This document shows positions 14,034-22,347 of a stretch of DNA of 45,037 nucleotides, piece by piece. How positions within the stretch are numbered: the first letter of the stretch is position 1; each line of letters opens with the position of its first letter. The translations under genes and the position numbers were made by a program. The stretch comes from a virus, in IMG/VR virus record IMGVR_UViG_3300028800_000020, positions 1 through 45,037 of that record, one strand, 5' to 3'. A model generated the notes under the pieces. The model searched no databases and was not told the origin of the DNA. It worked only from the letters and a program-made list of their open reading frames with translations.

Positions 14034-14258
14034 ATGATTACACTCACGTATTCGGGCTCTCCTGTCTGGAACCTCCCGCAGGACGGGGGCCGGGCAAACG
14101 TGCGTGTGCAGTTTGCTGGTGACGATGGCAACACCTATGGCCCGTTAGATTTTATTCTTGACGCTGGTGGTGATCTAAACACAGTCATTGCGGCCAAACA
14201 AGCAGACCTTCAGAACACGCTCAACGCTCCGCCTCCTGTCGATGATGGAGGCGAATAA
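14034..14258 (+). CDS. Small hypothetical protein (74 aa)
   Basis: Short protein with a beta N-terminus (MITLTYSGSPVWNLPQDGGRANVRVQF), a middle DGNTYGPLDFILDAGGDLNTVIAAKQADL and an acidic Pro/Asp-rich end. Not recognised. It fits tightly between its neighbours: it starts 1 base after one stop, and its stop overlaps the next ATG (TAATG). Confidence 0.6.
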   Translation: MITLTYSGSPVWNLPQDGGRANVRVQFAGDDGNTYGPLDFILDAGGDLNTVIAAKQADLQNTLNAPPPVDDGGE

Positions 14259-16006
14259 TGGCCTTCTTCGACACCGCCCAATATGCAAATTACGGAAACG
14301 GAACCAGCACTGGTTATTATGCTGTCGCTCAATTTGCGACTTCGCATGTTTATACTGCTGGAACATGGGTTCGCCAATTAACAGCGCCGTCGTTTGGAAA
14401 CGAACGGATATTTGTTTGTATCGTGGCGGGAACTTCCACCACTGAACCAAGCTGGACAGTGACACGCGGTGCAAAGAACACTTCAGGCACGGCAACTTTC
14501 CAAGAATGCACCGGCCAAGCTGGCCCAAATGGTGATCTTACAAATTGTCCGGTTTGGGCGGCGAGTACGGCATTTACGCTCGGCGAAGTGATTTATGATG
14601 TTACGAGTGGGAGTTTGCAAATTCTTTCAACTGCGTCGGGTAATACCTCTGGTTCGAAGCCCACGTTTAGCGCAACGGCCGGGGTGACGACGAGCGATAC
14701 TTCTAATGTTTGGACGAGTCTTGGTCCTGCTTCGAATTACACTGGATGGCAATACCCTCATGCTCGTATCGCCAATGCGGTAGCAACAACCTGGAACCAA
14801 GCGGGTCAGACTATTTATGCGGCTAGTGCTTCCGCCGAAACGGGCGCTGCTACGACTTCCTTGGCAACAAAAGGAACCGCCGCTTCTCCTGTTAAAATTT
14901 TGTCCGTGAGTACGAGTGCGGCGCCTCCTACTGCGTTATCCGCCGGGGCGTCCATAACTACGACTGGAGCAAACACTCTTACAATCGAAGGTAGTGCGAG
15001 TGCTTGTTCGTATTGGTACGGGGTGAGTTTTATCGGCGGTTCCGGGGATAGTTCTGGTATGTCGATGAACATTTCCAATACAACCCCGATGGACGTTGTG
15101 TTTGATAGTTGCACATTTAATCTTGCTTCGACCGCCGCGAGTTCAACCATTCAGTTCACCGGTTGGATGCAACTGCTGGCTTGTACCTTTATCTTCGGGA
15201 ATACCTCACAGGTATTTAAAATAAACGGTGGCCCGAATATCTTAATTCGCGGGGGAACTTTCGCCGGGTCCGGCTCAGTGCCTACTACTGCCTTTAATTT
15301 TGGCACAGTAAATTCAACGCTCCTCGTTGACGGCCTCGACATTTCAGCGGTCACAGGTAATCTCTGTAATATCGCAACTGGTGCTTCTCAGCCCGCTGGC
15401 ATGAATGTGGTGTTTGAAAATTGTAAATTGGGGTCGGGTGTTTCCGCGACTACAGGATCATTCACACAGATTTATAACGGCGGTGTCAAGATACATAATT
15501 CTGATAGCACAAACACGAATTATCGGTATTATTATACAAACTACGCCGGGACTGTCCAACATGAGACCACGACGTACCTTAATGCCTCCGATGGCACGAC
15601 AAACATAAGCTGGAATTTCGCGTCTTCTGCGAACTCAAATTTTGAAATCCCGTTCCAGTCCGAAGAGATCATGATCTGGAACGACACAACCGGGAGTAGC
15701 AAGACCGCGACAATCGAACTTACGACCGCAACTACTCTTACCAATGGTGATTTTTGGGTTGAGTTCGAGTATCTAGGAAACTCCAGTTATCCTATAAGTT
15801 CTAAAGCGACGACAAGGGTGGCCGATATTCTTACGATGACAGCAGCACTCACGACGAGTTCGGCTTCGTGGAATAGCGCAAAAACAAATAAGTATAGCGT
15901 TTCGGCAAGTTTTACCCCACAGCAAAAAGGCTATATCAAGGCTCGTATTTACTTGGCAAAGCCGAGTGTAACTGTCTATGTTGATCCTAAGATAACGGTC
16001 GCTTAA
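14258..16006 (+). CDS. Putative tail fibre / beta-helix protein with two binding-like modules (582 aa)
   Basis: Two N-terminal modules (residues about 27-87 and 92-150) have the pattern of small carbohydrate-binding-like domains: hydrophobic Y-T-A-G-x-x-V, an aromatic strand, then G-T-S-x-x-E-P-x-W or W-x-S-L-G at the end. Residues about 240-440 look like a right-handed beta-helix, with short repeated strands, Ser/Thr/Asn ladders, FDSCTF, LACTFIF and IRGGTF. The C-terminal 130 residues are a beta domain. A receptor-binding or capsule-contacting role is likely. The gene is visibly richer in A/T than its neighbours and uses many A- and T-ending codons, which suggests acquisition. GGAGG precedes the ATG. 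Confidence 0.65.
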   Translation: MAFFDTAQYANYGNGTSTGYYAVAQFATSHVYTAGTWVRQLTAPSFGNERIFVCIVAGTSTTEPSWTVTRGAKNTSGTATFQECTGQAGPNGDLTNCPVWAASTAFTLGEVIYDVTSGSLQILSTASGNTSGSKPTFSATAGVTTSDTSNVWTSLGPASNYTGWQYPHARIANAVATTWNQAGQTIYAASASAETGAATTSLATKGTAASPVKILSVSTSAAPPTALSAGASITTTGANTLTIEGSASACSYWYGVSFIGGSGDSSGMSMNISNTTPMDVVFDSCTFNLASTAASSTIQFTGWMQLLACTFIFGNTSQVFKINGGPNILIRGGTFAGSGSVPTTAFNFGTVNSTLLVDGLDISAVTGNLCNIATGASQPAGMNVVFENCKLGSGVSATTGSFTQIYNGGVKIHNSDSTNTNYRYYYTNYAGTVQHETTTYLNASDGTTNISWNFASSANSNFEIPFQSEEIMIWNDTTGSSKTATIELTTATTLTNGDFWVEFEYLGNSSYPISSKATTRVADILTMTAALTTSSASWNSAKTNKYSVSASFTPQQKGYIKARIYLAKPSVTVYVDPKITVA

Positions 16007-16007
16007 C

Positions 16008-16841
16008 ATGGCCCGGCAAGCTCTCTTACCGGGCGTCGGGTACATCAACGAGACCGGCGCGCGCCAGGCGCTCATCCCCGGTGGTGCGTATATAAATGAA
16101 ACCCAGGGTGGCTCCGGTTTCTCCGCGGCTATTGCTTTAGTCCAACCCGCACAATCAATTGCTATAAGCGCGCGGAGTTTTTCAGACGCTCTTGCGCTCA
16201 CCCAAGGCACACAATCGATTGCGATAAGCGCCCGGAGTTTCTCCGCGGCTATATCTCTGGCCCAAGGCGCACATACTTTTGCGTTCGCGGGCAAGGAACA
16301 CTTCTCTGACGCCATAGTTTTGCGGCAGGGCGCGCAGTCGATCTCGGTCAGCGCAGCTACCCGAGCGTTTGTCGCGTTGTCGCTTACCCAGCCGGCTCAA
16401 ACAATCTCGATCGGCAGCCACAGCTTCGCCTGTACTCTGGCGTTGACGCAGAAGATCAACGTCTTTTCGTTAACCGATCATTTAAGTTTCACTGGCTCCC
16501 TCGCCCTGGCCCCAGGTAAGGCGCTATTCGTCATGCCGGTTAAGGAGCGATTTATCGCCACTTCGGCGCTGTTAACTACGAAAAACTCGCTTGCTTACCA
16601 TGGCCACTGGCAGTTCCAGGCTTCTTTGCCCTTGACGCAGCCCGAAAATATAGTTAATATAAAGGTTTACCATAATAGTTTGGTCCGTTGGGCGCCCGCT
16701 GGGGCTGGCGATACGAGGGACCGGACTGTAGCGCCGTCTTTGCAGCAGACCCGCGAAACTGCCGCAACTCTAACGCAAACTCGGAGCGTGTCAGCGGGGC
16801 TCCAACAGTCGCGGACGAGACCGCCTAGTTTGGGGGATTAA
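16008..16841 (+). CDS. Virion protein with about nine 20-residue beta repeats (277 aa)
   Basis: Residues 2-33 contain two copies of ARQALxPGxxYINET, a motif I recall from phage virion-region proteins. From residue 38 to about 225 the protein consists of about nine units of 19-22 residues with the pattern F-S-x-A-x-x-L-x-Q-x-x-Q-S-I-x-I-x-x-x-S; the first units are the most regular and later ones decay. The last 30 residues form another short repeat (LQQTRETAATLTQTR). An extended beta structure, perhaps a fibre or tail attachment, is likely. It sits between the fibre-like protein and the tail tube genes. TAATG coupling to the next gene. Confidence 0.6.
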   Translation: MARQALLPGVGYINETGARQALIPGGAYINETQGGSGFSAAIALVQPAQSIAISARSFSDALALTQGTQSIAISARSFSAAISLAQGAHTFAFAGKEHFSDAIVLRQGAQSISVSAATRAFVALSLTQPAQTISIGSHSFACTLALTQKINVFSLTDHLSFTGSLALAPGKALFVMPVKERFIATSALLTTKNSLAYHGHWQFQASLPLTQPENIVNIKVYHNSLVRWAPAGAGDTRDRTVAPSLQQTRETAATLTQTRSVSAGLQQSRTRPPSLGD

Positions 16842-18112
16842 TGCCTTTTCTTGACAGCCTCGACATCGCGAACCGCGCGCTCGATCATCTCGGCGCTTCA
16901 CACATCCAGAATGTCGCTGAAGACAGCGTAAACAACGAAAAGATTTCCTTCGTCTATGACAAGGTGCGTCGCGCGGAACTGCGCCGCAACACTTGGCGTT
17001 TCGCTATCCGCAAAGCGGTACTTCGCCCGGTTGACACCACAACCTTCGGTCTTGTGCCGGATCAGTGGAATGCCGGTGTCCAGTATCTGCCCGGCTCGGT
17101 CGTGACAGACGGCAACGGTCAGATATGGGTCTCGAATAAAGCAAACAACATTGGCAACGACCCCGCCACTTCGAATTTTTGGGACAGCTACTTTGGTTCG
17201 ATGGTGGCCGACGCTTGGGACTCTACACTCACCTATTACGCTGGGGATGTTGTGTATATCTCGAAGGCAGACGGTTCCTTCGTCGTTTATCTTTCCCGCC
17301 AGAACAATAACCAGGAAGAACCCGACACCGCCGATGCGTGGAGTGCGACGACCTCGTACAGCCAGGACCAGACAGTCTCGTACAGCGGCGAACAATGGCG
17401 CAGCTTGATTGCGTTCAACTTGAACCATGTTCCTACCGGTGGCCCGGCCAACTGGAATGCTGCGACGACTTATGCGGCTACAAACCAGGTCACAGGTTCA
17501 GACGGGTTCATTTATACGTCTGTGGGCAGCAGCAACACCGGGCACAATCCTGTCACGGACGACGGCACTTACTGGACGAATACCGATACCCCGAATGCGT
17601 GGGTTGCGGTTCCAACATTGCCAGCCAGTTCCGGGGCGTGGACGCCGCTTTACGCGGCTCTCGAAAGTATCAATCTCATGTACCCCCTCGGCGCTGGGCC
17701 TTCCTCGCAGTCGGTTACAAAGAACATCTTCCGCTTACCAGCCGGCTTTCTGCGGCGCGCACCACAAGACCCCAAGGCAGGGATCAATTCTTTCCTCGGC
17801 GCTCCTGCGTGGAACAGTCTCGACGATTGGGAACTCGAAGGAGACTATCTTATCTCTTCGCAGTCGGAGCCGATCCTCCTGCGCTTCGTAGCGGACATCC
17901 AGCAAGTCACGAAGATGGACGATATGTTCTGCGAAGGTTTCGCGGCGCGCATCGGTCTCGAAGCTTGCGAAGCGATCACCAATTCGAACGCCAAGCAGCA
18001 GACTTGCAACAACGCTTATATGAAGTTCATGAGCGAAGCCCGCATTGTGAATGCGATCGAGAACGGGCCGACTGAGCCCCCGGAAGACGATTATATAACT
18101 TGCAGAATGTGA
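16841..18112 (+). CDS. Tail tubular protein A with four inserted binding-like modules (423 aa)
   Basis: Gatekeeper ring between portal and nozzle (T7 gp11 type). The N-terminal 74 residues match the family: LDSLDIANRALDHLGASHI, then NEKISFVYDKVRRAELRRNTWRFA. The C-terminal half resumes it (YPLGAGPSSQSVTKNIFRLP, FVADIQQVTKMDDMFCEGFAARIGLEACEAIT). Between them, residues 76-248 hold four tandem modules of about 40 residues (76-118, 126-167, 167-205, 205-248), each W-x-x-x-x-x-Y-x-x-G/N-x-x-V, an aromatic strand, x-N-x-G-x-x-P. These look like small carbohydrate-binding (CBM5/12-like) or fibronectin-like inserts. T7 gp11 is only about 200 aa, so the inserts explain the length. Confidence 0.85.
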   Translation: MPFLDSLDIANRALDHLGASHIQNVAEDSVNNEKISFVYDKVRRAELRRNTWRFAIRKAVLRPVDTTTFGLVPDQWNAGVQYLPGSVVTDGNGQIWVSNKANNIGNDPATSNFWDSYFGSMVADAWDSTLTYYAGDVVYISKADGSFVVYLSRQNNNQEEPDTADAWSATTSYSQDQTVSYSGEQWRSLIAFNLNHVPTGGPANWNAATTYAATNQVTGSDGFIYTSVGSSNTGHNPVTDDGTYWTNTDTPNAWVAVPTLPASSGAWTPLYAALESINLMYPLGAGPSSQSVTKNIFRLPAGFLRRAPQDPKAGINSFLGAPAWNSLDDWELEGDYLISSQSEPILLRFVADIQQVTKMDDMFCEGFAARIGLEACEAITNSNAKQQTCNNAYMKFMSEARIVNAIENGPTEPPEDDYITCRM

Positions 18113-18113
18113 C

Positions 18114-20840
18114 ATGGAAGCTTCCTACACACAGACATCTTTCTTGGCCGGTGAGTGGAGCGAATGGGCGCAGTCGCGTTTCGATTTGCCGGAATACAAG
18201 AAGGCGATGTCGAAATGTCTCAATGCTTTTCCGGTTGATGAAGGTGCTGTTCCGCGGCGCCCGGGCTTTGAGTTTCTTGGGACTTCTCGTAATGGCGCGG
18301 CCGGCCGGCTGATCCCGTTCGATTTCACTGATGCGCTTCCATACGACATGGAGTTCACCGATGGGCATCTTCGTTTCTGGAGCGAGACCCAACTTGCTTC
18401 AACAAACGACAACCAAGTAGTCTCGTCGATCTCCGGTGCTAACCCGGCGGTTTTTACGTTGCCGGCGGCCGTGACTTGGGCAACAAACGATCAGGCCACT
18501 TTCTCTTTCAGCAGCCCCGCGGACGCCGTAACGGGGGTCACATTACTGAATAAGCAATTCATTCTCACAATGCTCACCACGACGACTTTCAACGCGACCG
18601 ACGCGGTTACTGGCGTTCAAGTAAACGGCAGCGGCCTTACGGCTCTCACACCTACTGTCGCGCACATCTCGGATTTCACGACCCCGTATTCCGTTGCCGG
18701 CGCTGACTGGCATAGTCTTCGTTCCGTGCAAAGCTATGATCTGGCGATGCTACTCCACAGTTCCGTAGCGCCACAGGCACTCCTCGTTCTCAACGCCCCG
18801 ACCGCAAGTTCGTTTGCGTCATTCGAGTTTACGCCGGCCTCGTTTCAGGACGGCCCGTATCTCGACCCGCCACCGAACTCGATCGCCACGATAAGCGGGA
18901 CTGCCGGCGTCGTACAGGTTACAGTAGGGTACAACGCATGGGCGAGTGGAACGACTTACGGCATCGGCGTTCCTGTGACCAACGACGGTCAGGATTACAT
19001 TTCTCTGGCCAATAACAACACTGGTGTCACGCCCGGTACGAACGCGAAGATGTGGCTGCCGCTTGGTAGTGGCAGCATGGTTAGCGCAAAAGGATTTGTC
19101 GATACAGATGTAGGTCGTATGATCCGGCTGTTCTCGGAGCCGATTATTTGGGACCCGAGTACGACGTTTGCCGCTGGCGATACTGTGGCGTATAACGGTT
19201 CGTATTTCACATCGCTCATCGATTCCAACACGAACAATGAGCCTGACATCTCGACGACGGATTGGGTGATAAACACTTCCGCCGCGATCTGGACTTGGGG
19301 TATCATAACGCAAGTCAATTCCGCAAACTCAGTCAGTCTTCAGCTTCAAGGCGCTAATCTTCTCTACACGGTTCCGGTCCAGACATGGCGCTTGGGAGTG
19401 TGGAGCAACACGACCGGCTGGCCGACATGCGGTTGCTACCAGGAAGGACGTTTCTGGTTTGCCGGCGCAGTTCCGAACCGTGTGGATAGCAGCGCGCCGA
19501 ATGCGGCATTCAATATGTCCCCGACCGCGCAAGACGGTACGGTCGCAGATAGCAATGCAATTTCGTACACGCTCAACGCCTCACAGACAAACCCGATCTT
19601 TGCGATGGAGCCAGATCACCAAGGCATTCTCATGTTCACGGAGGAAGGCGAATGGTTGATGTCTTCAGGCACGGCCGGCGCCCCAATGACGCCTTCGAAT
19701 ATACAGGCGCACATCGAAACGAAGTACGGCAGTTCTAACATCTTGCCAGTTCGTACCGGCCTGACGATATGCTTTGTCCAGCGCCAGAAGAAACGCCTGA
19801 TTGAGTTCCTCGTCGATGTGTTCTCGCAACGGTTCTTCGGAAAAGACTTATCGGTCTTCGCCCGCCATCTTGGCGCGCGTGGCGTCGAAGAGTTGGCCTA
19901 CCAGCAACAGCCAGCGCCTTTCGTGTGGGAGAGATGTACGGATGGCACGCTGACCGGTACGACATATCGACGGATCAGTCTGTTTTCCACGCAAGAGCCG
20001 GAGTTTGTCGGCTGGCACCAACATCAACTCGGGTCGAATCGCTTCATCGAAAGTATCTGTGTCAGTCCTTCCGGGGGTGGCACGCTCGACGCCCTTTCGA
20101 TGGTGACAAATAACCTAGCCACAAATGTCCGCTATGTCGAACGCATGACGCCATTAATGGACGAGACCTCGCCGCTTACTCAGGCTTGGTTTCTCGATTG
20201 CGCGGTGACGCCGCCGGCCGCGTCCTTGTCCGGCAACACCGTCACGTTTAGCGGCCTGTGGCATCTTGAAGGCAAGAAGGTGAGCGTCTTTGCGGCAGCC
20301 TTGGATTGCGGAGATTTTATCGTAACCGGCGGCCAGGTGGCGGTCACGCTCGGGACGGCCGATCCGCTCACCGGGTACACCTTCGACATCCCACAATTCA
20401 ATCTTCTACAACCTATGGTTGATGACTTCTCGGACCAGTCAGTGACGATTGTTGGCAGCCCAACGTCTTATACGATACCTTGTGTCATTGGGTTTAATTA
20501 CCAGAGCCAGGGGCAACTTGTAAGACCACAACTCCCGGTTGACACCGGAGCGAAGACCGGCCCGGGTTTCGGCAAGAAACGCCGCCAAGCCAGGTACGCT
20601 GTTGCGTTGTCCAAGTCCCTCGGTGTCAAGATCGGGGTGGACAACGGCAAGAGCCGGCCGGTCCCGGCCATCTCGCCGGGCGGTAAGCAACTGCCATATT
20701 TGTCAACGTATTCAGGCATTGTGAGAGATACCTTGGAAAACGACTTCTCTTTTGATAGTATGCTGCGTTGGGAGACGACCCGGCCTTACCCGGCTACTGT
20801 GACCGCGCTCGGCGGTTTCATAACCACAGAGGATGTTTAA
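18114..20840 (+). CDS. Tail tubular protein B (nozzle) with two inserted modules (908 aa)
   Basis: Large nozzle protein of the short tail (T7 gp12 type, about 800 aa). The N-terminus matches the family: TQTSFLAGEWSEWAQSRFDLPEYKKAMSKCLNAFPVDEGAVPRRPGFEF, then RLIPFDF. Characteristic later parts are PNRVDSSAPNAAFNMSPTAQDGTVADSNAISYTLNASQTNPIFAM, TEEGEWLMSSG and RKKRLIEFLVDVFSQRFFGKDLSVFARHL. Residues about 275-317 and 344-387 are two modules of the kind found in tail tubular protein A (WASGTTYGIGVPV..., WDPSTTFAAGDTVAYNG...). The gene begins 1 bp after tail tubular protein A. Confidence 0.88.
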   Translation: MEASYTQTSFLAGEWSEWAQSRFDLPEYKKAMSKCLNAFPVDEGAVPRRPGFEFLGTSRNGAAGRLIPFDFTDALPYDMEFTDGHLRFWSETQLASTNDNQVVSSISGANPAVFTLPAAVTWATNDQATFSFSSPADAVTGVTLLNKQFILTMLTTTTFNATDAVTGVQVNGSGLTALTPTVAHISDFTTPYSVAGADWHSLRSVQSYDLAMLLHSSVAPQALLVLNAPTASSFASFEFTPASFQDGPYLDPPPNSIATISGTAGVVQVTVGYNAWASGTTYGIGVPVTNDGQDYISLANNNTGVTPGTNAKMWLPLGSGSMVSAKGFVDTDVGRMIRLFSEPIIWDPSTTFAAGDTVAYNGSYFTSLIDSNTNNEPDISTTDWVINTSAAIWTWGIITQVNSANSVSLQLQGANLLYTVPVQTWRLGVWSNTTGWPTCGCYQEGRFWFAGAVPNRVDSSAPNAAFNMSPTAQDGTVADSNAISYTLNASQTNPIFAMEPDHQGILMFTEEGEWLMSSGTAGAPMTPSNIQAHIETKYGSSNILPVRTGLTICFVQRQKKRLIEFLVDVFSQRFFGKDLSVFARHLGARGVEELAYQQQPAPFVWERCTDGTLTGTTYRRISLFSTQEPEFVGWHQHQLGSNRFIESICVSPSGGGTLDALSMVTNNLATNVRYVERMTPLMDETSPLTQAWFLDCAVTPPAASLSGNTVTFSGLWHLEGKKVSVFAAALDCGDFIVTGGQVAVTLGTADPLTGYTFDIPQFNLLQPMVDDFSDQSVTIVGSPTSYTIPCVIGFNYQSQGQLVRPQLPVDTGAKTGPGFGKKRRQARYAVALSKSLGVKIGVDNGKSRPVPAISPGGKQLPYLSTYSGIVRDTLENDFSFDSMLRWETTRPYPATVTALGGFITTEDV

Positions 20841-20843
20841 GCC

Positions 20844-22118
20844 ATGTCATTAGGCGATCTAGGCTCCCTCGTAACCGCTGGCGGCTCGGCGATCCAAGAC
20901 CTGTTTCAAGGTGAAGGCGCTTCCGCGCAAGCGAGTTCGTTCACTGGCGCCGCTACGCTGGCCGAACAGAATGCGAAGCTCACAGCGGCGTCAACCCGCA
21001 TCCAGGAAACCCAAACCGCCCGCCAAGTTTACCAGACCATCGGCACGCAGGAAGCTGACGTTGCCGGCGCTGGGTTTACAGAGAGCGGATCGGCTCTCGA
21101 TCTTCTTCGCTCCAGCGCGCAGCAAGGATCGCTTGCTAAGTCACTCGTCAATATCGAAGGCGCTATCAGTGAGAACAGTTACGCCGCGCAAGCTGGCGCC
21201 TACAAAGGCTTGGCCACGGCGTATAACGAAGCTGCTACGGGAGACAAGATTTCCGCAATTGGTTCAATCGGCGGCGCGCTATTGAAGAACGTCGATCTCG
21301 CGTCCAAGGGACAAACGGTTGTTAAAGGCATTGACTATGTGAGTGGTCTCTTCTCTTCGGCGCCCGAAGTCGGTACTCAATTCAGCGGGGCTGCTGCGGC
21401 AACCGAAGCTGCGAGTACCGAATCTTTCCTAGCACCTGGTGTGGTACAGAGTAGTTTGCTCGAACCGACTGGTTTGCTTTCCACAACCGATGCTGCCGTA
21501 TCGAGTGGTGCCGATCTAAGCGCGGCCTTCGCAGCTTCCGACGTTGGTGTCGATACATCCGAAGTCGCTATCGGCACTAGTGAAACGGCTGCGTCAACCG
21601 GCATTGGTGATGCAATTACTGGCATTGCTGGCGACATTGCTTCGGGTATTGGTGATGCTGCTTCGGCAGTCGGCGGGTTTGTTGCTGATGCTGCCGCAGA
21701 AGTCGCGGCGTCGGCGGCTGAGATTGCTGCGGGTATCGGAGATGTTCTCGCTTCGATTGGCGAGGCCCTGGCTTTTGTTCTTTCCGTCATTTGTACCGCG
21801 TACTATAAGCGCGGGATGATAACCCGCTCTGTTTGGCACGGCGCTCAGTTATATGGGCGTGATGTCGCCCCGCGTCATGTTTATGAAGCATACCTTCTTT
21901 GGGGACGCCCGATTGCCTTTCTTATTGACAAGTCGGCGTTTGCTGCTAAAGTATTTGCTCCTATCTTTATTCCTTGGGCTCACGAACTGGCGGTCTTGGC
22001 GGGTGAGAAGACCGCAAAGTCAACTCGGTGGGGCCGCACAGTGTTCCGCGTGACTTATGCTTTCTCCGACATCTTAGGCCGTGTCATGCAATTACGGAGG
22101 CTCTATGCTCACACCTGA
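20844..22118 (+). CDS. Internal virion protein (gp14-like, 424 aa)
   Basis: First of three genes after the nozzle that by position and composition correspond to the ejected core proteins of T7-like podoviruses. The N-terminus is helical (AATLAEQNAKLTAASTRIQETQTARQVYQTIGTQEADVAGAGFTESGSAL). The middle (residues about 170-310) is very Ala/Gly-rich with hydrophobic patches, as expected for membrane passage. The C-terminal 105 residues form a distinct domain (CTAYYKRGMITRSVWHGAQLYGRD...). GAGGATG precedes the ATG. Only the family-level role (DNA ejection conduit) is inferred. Confidence 0.7.
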   Translation: MSLGDLGSLVTAGGSAIQDLFQGEGASAQASSFTGAATLAEQNAKLTAASTRIQETQTARQVYQTIGTQEADVAGAGFTESGSALDLLRSSAQQGSLAKSLVNIEGAISENSYAAQAGAYKGLATAYNEAATGDKISAIGSIGGALLKNVDLASKGQTVVKGIDYVSGLFSSAPEVGTQFSGAAAATEAASTESFLAPGVVQSSLLEPTGLLSTTDAAVSSGADLSAAFAASDVGVDTSEVAIGTSETAASTGIGDAITGIAGDIASGIGDAASAVGGFVADAAAEVAASAAEIAAGIGDVLASIGEALAFVLSVICTAYYKRGMITRSVWHGAQLYGRDVAPRHVYEAYLLWGRPIAFLIDKSAFAAKVFAPIFIPWAHELAVLAGEKTAKSTRWGRTVFRVTYAFSDILGRVMQLRRLYAHT

Positions 22119-22347
22119 ACAACAGAAGACCATCTACACGCACAACGGCAAACCGTTGAACAAAGATGCTATGCTGAAGCCGAACCCGACGATCGCTAAG
22201 GTCTTGGCCGCTCGGGTGATGAGCATGAACGACGCGCAGAAGGCTGCGTTGAAATCTATCGTCACTCCGCAATCCGCTCCGGCGCTCAAGATACTGATGC
22301 CGGAACTCGCCTCGGTCATCGACAAGGGAGTTGGCAATGGCGGGTAA
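22105..22347 (+). CDS. Small helical protein between ejection genes (80 aa)
   Basis: Start at 22105 (MLTPEQQKTIYTHNGKPLNKD), chosen because CGGAGG lies six bases upstream; it overlaps the previous stop by 14 bp. Helical, with KVLAARVMSMNDAQKAALKSIVTPQSAPALKILMPELASVIDKG. Not recognised. Its conserved-looking position inside the ejection-protein cluster suggests a minor virion protein or assembly factor. Confidence 0.65.
   Translation: MLTPEQQKTIYTHNGKPLNKDAMLKPNPTIAKVLAARVMSMNDAQKAALKSIVTPQSAPALKILMPELASVIDKGVGNGG

Noticed and set aside
14815-15150. Minus-strand frames under the virion genes
   Set aside because: Low-complexity shadows of well-supported plus-strand genes, without ribosome-binding sites.
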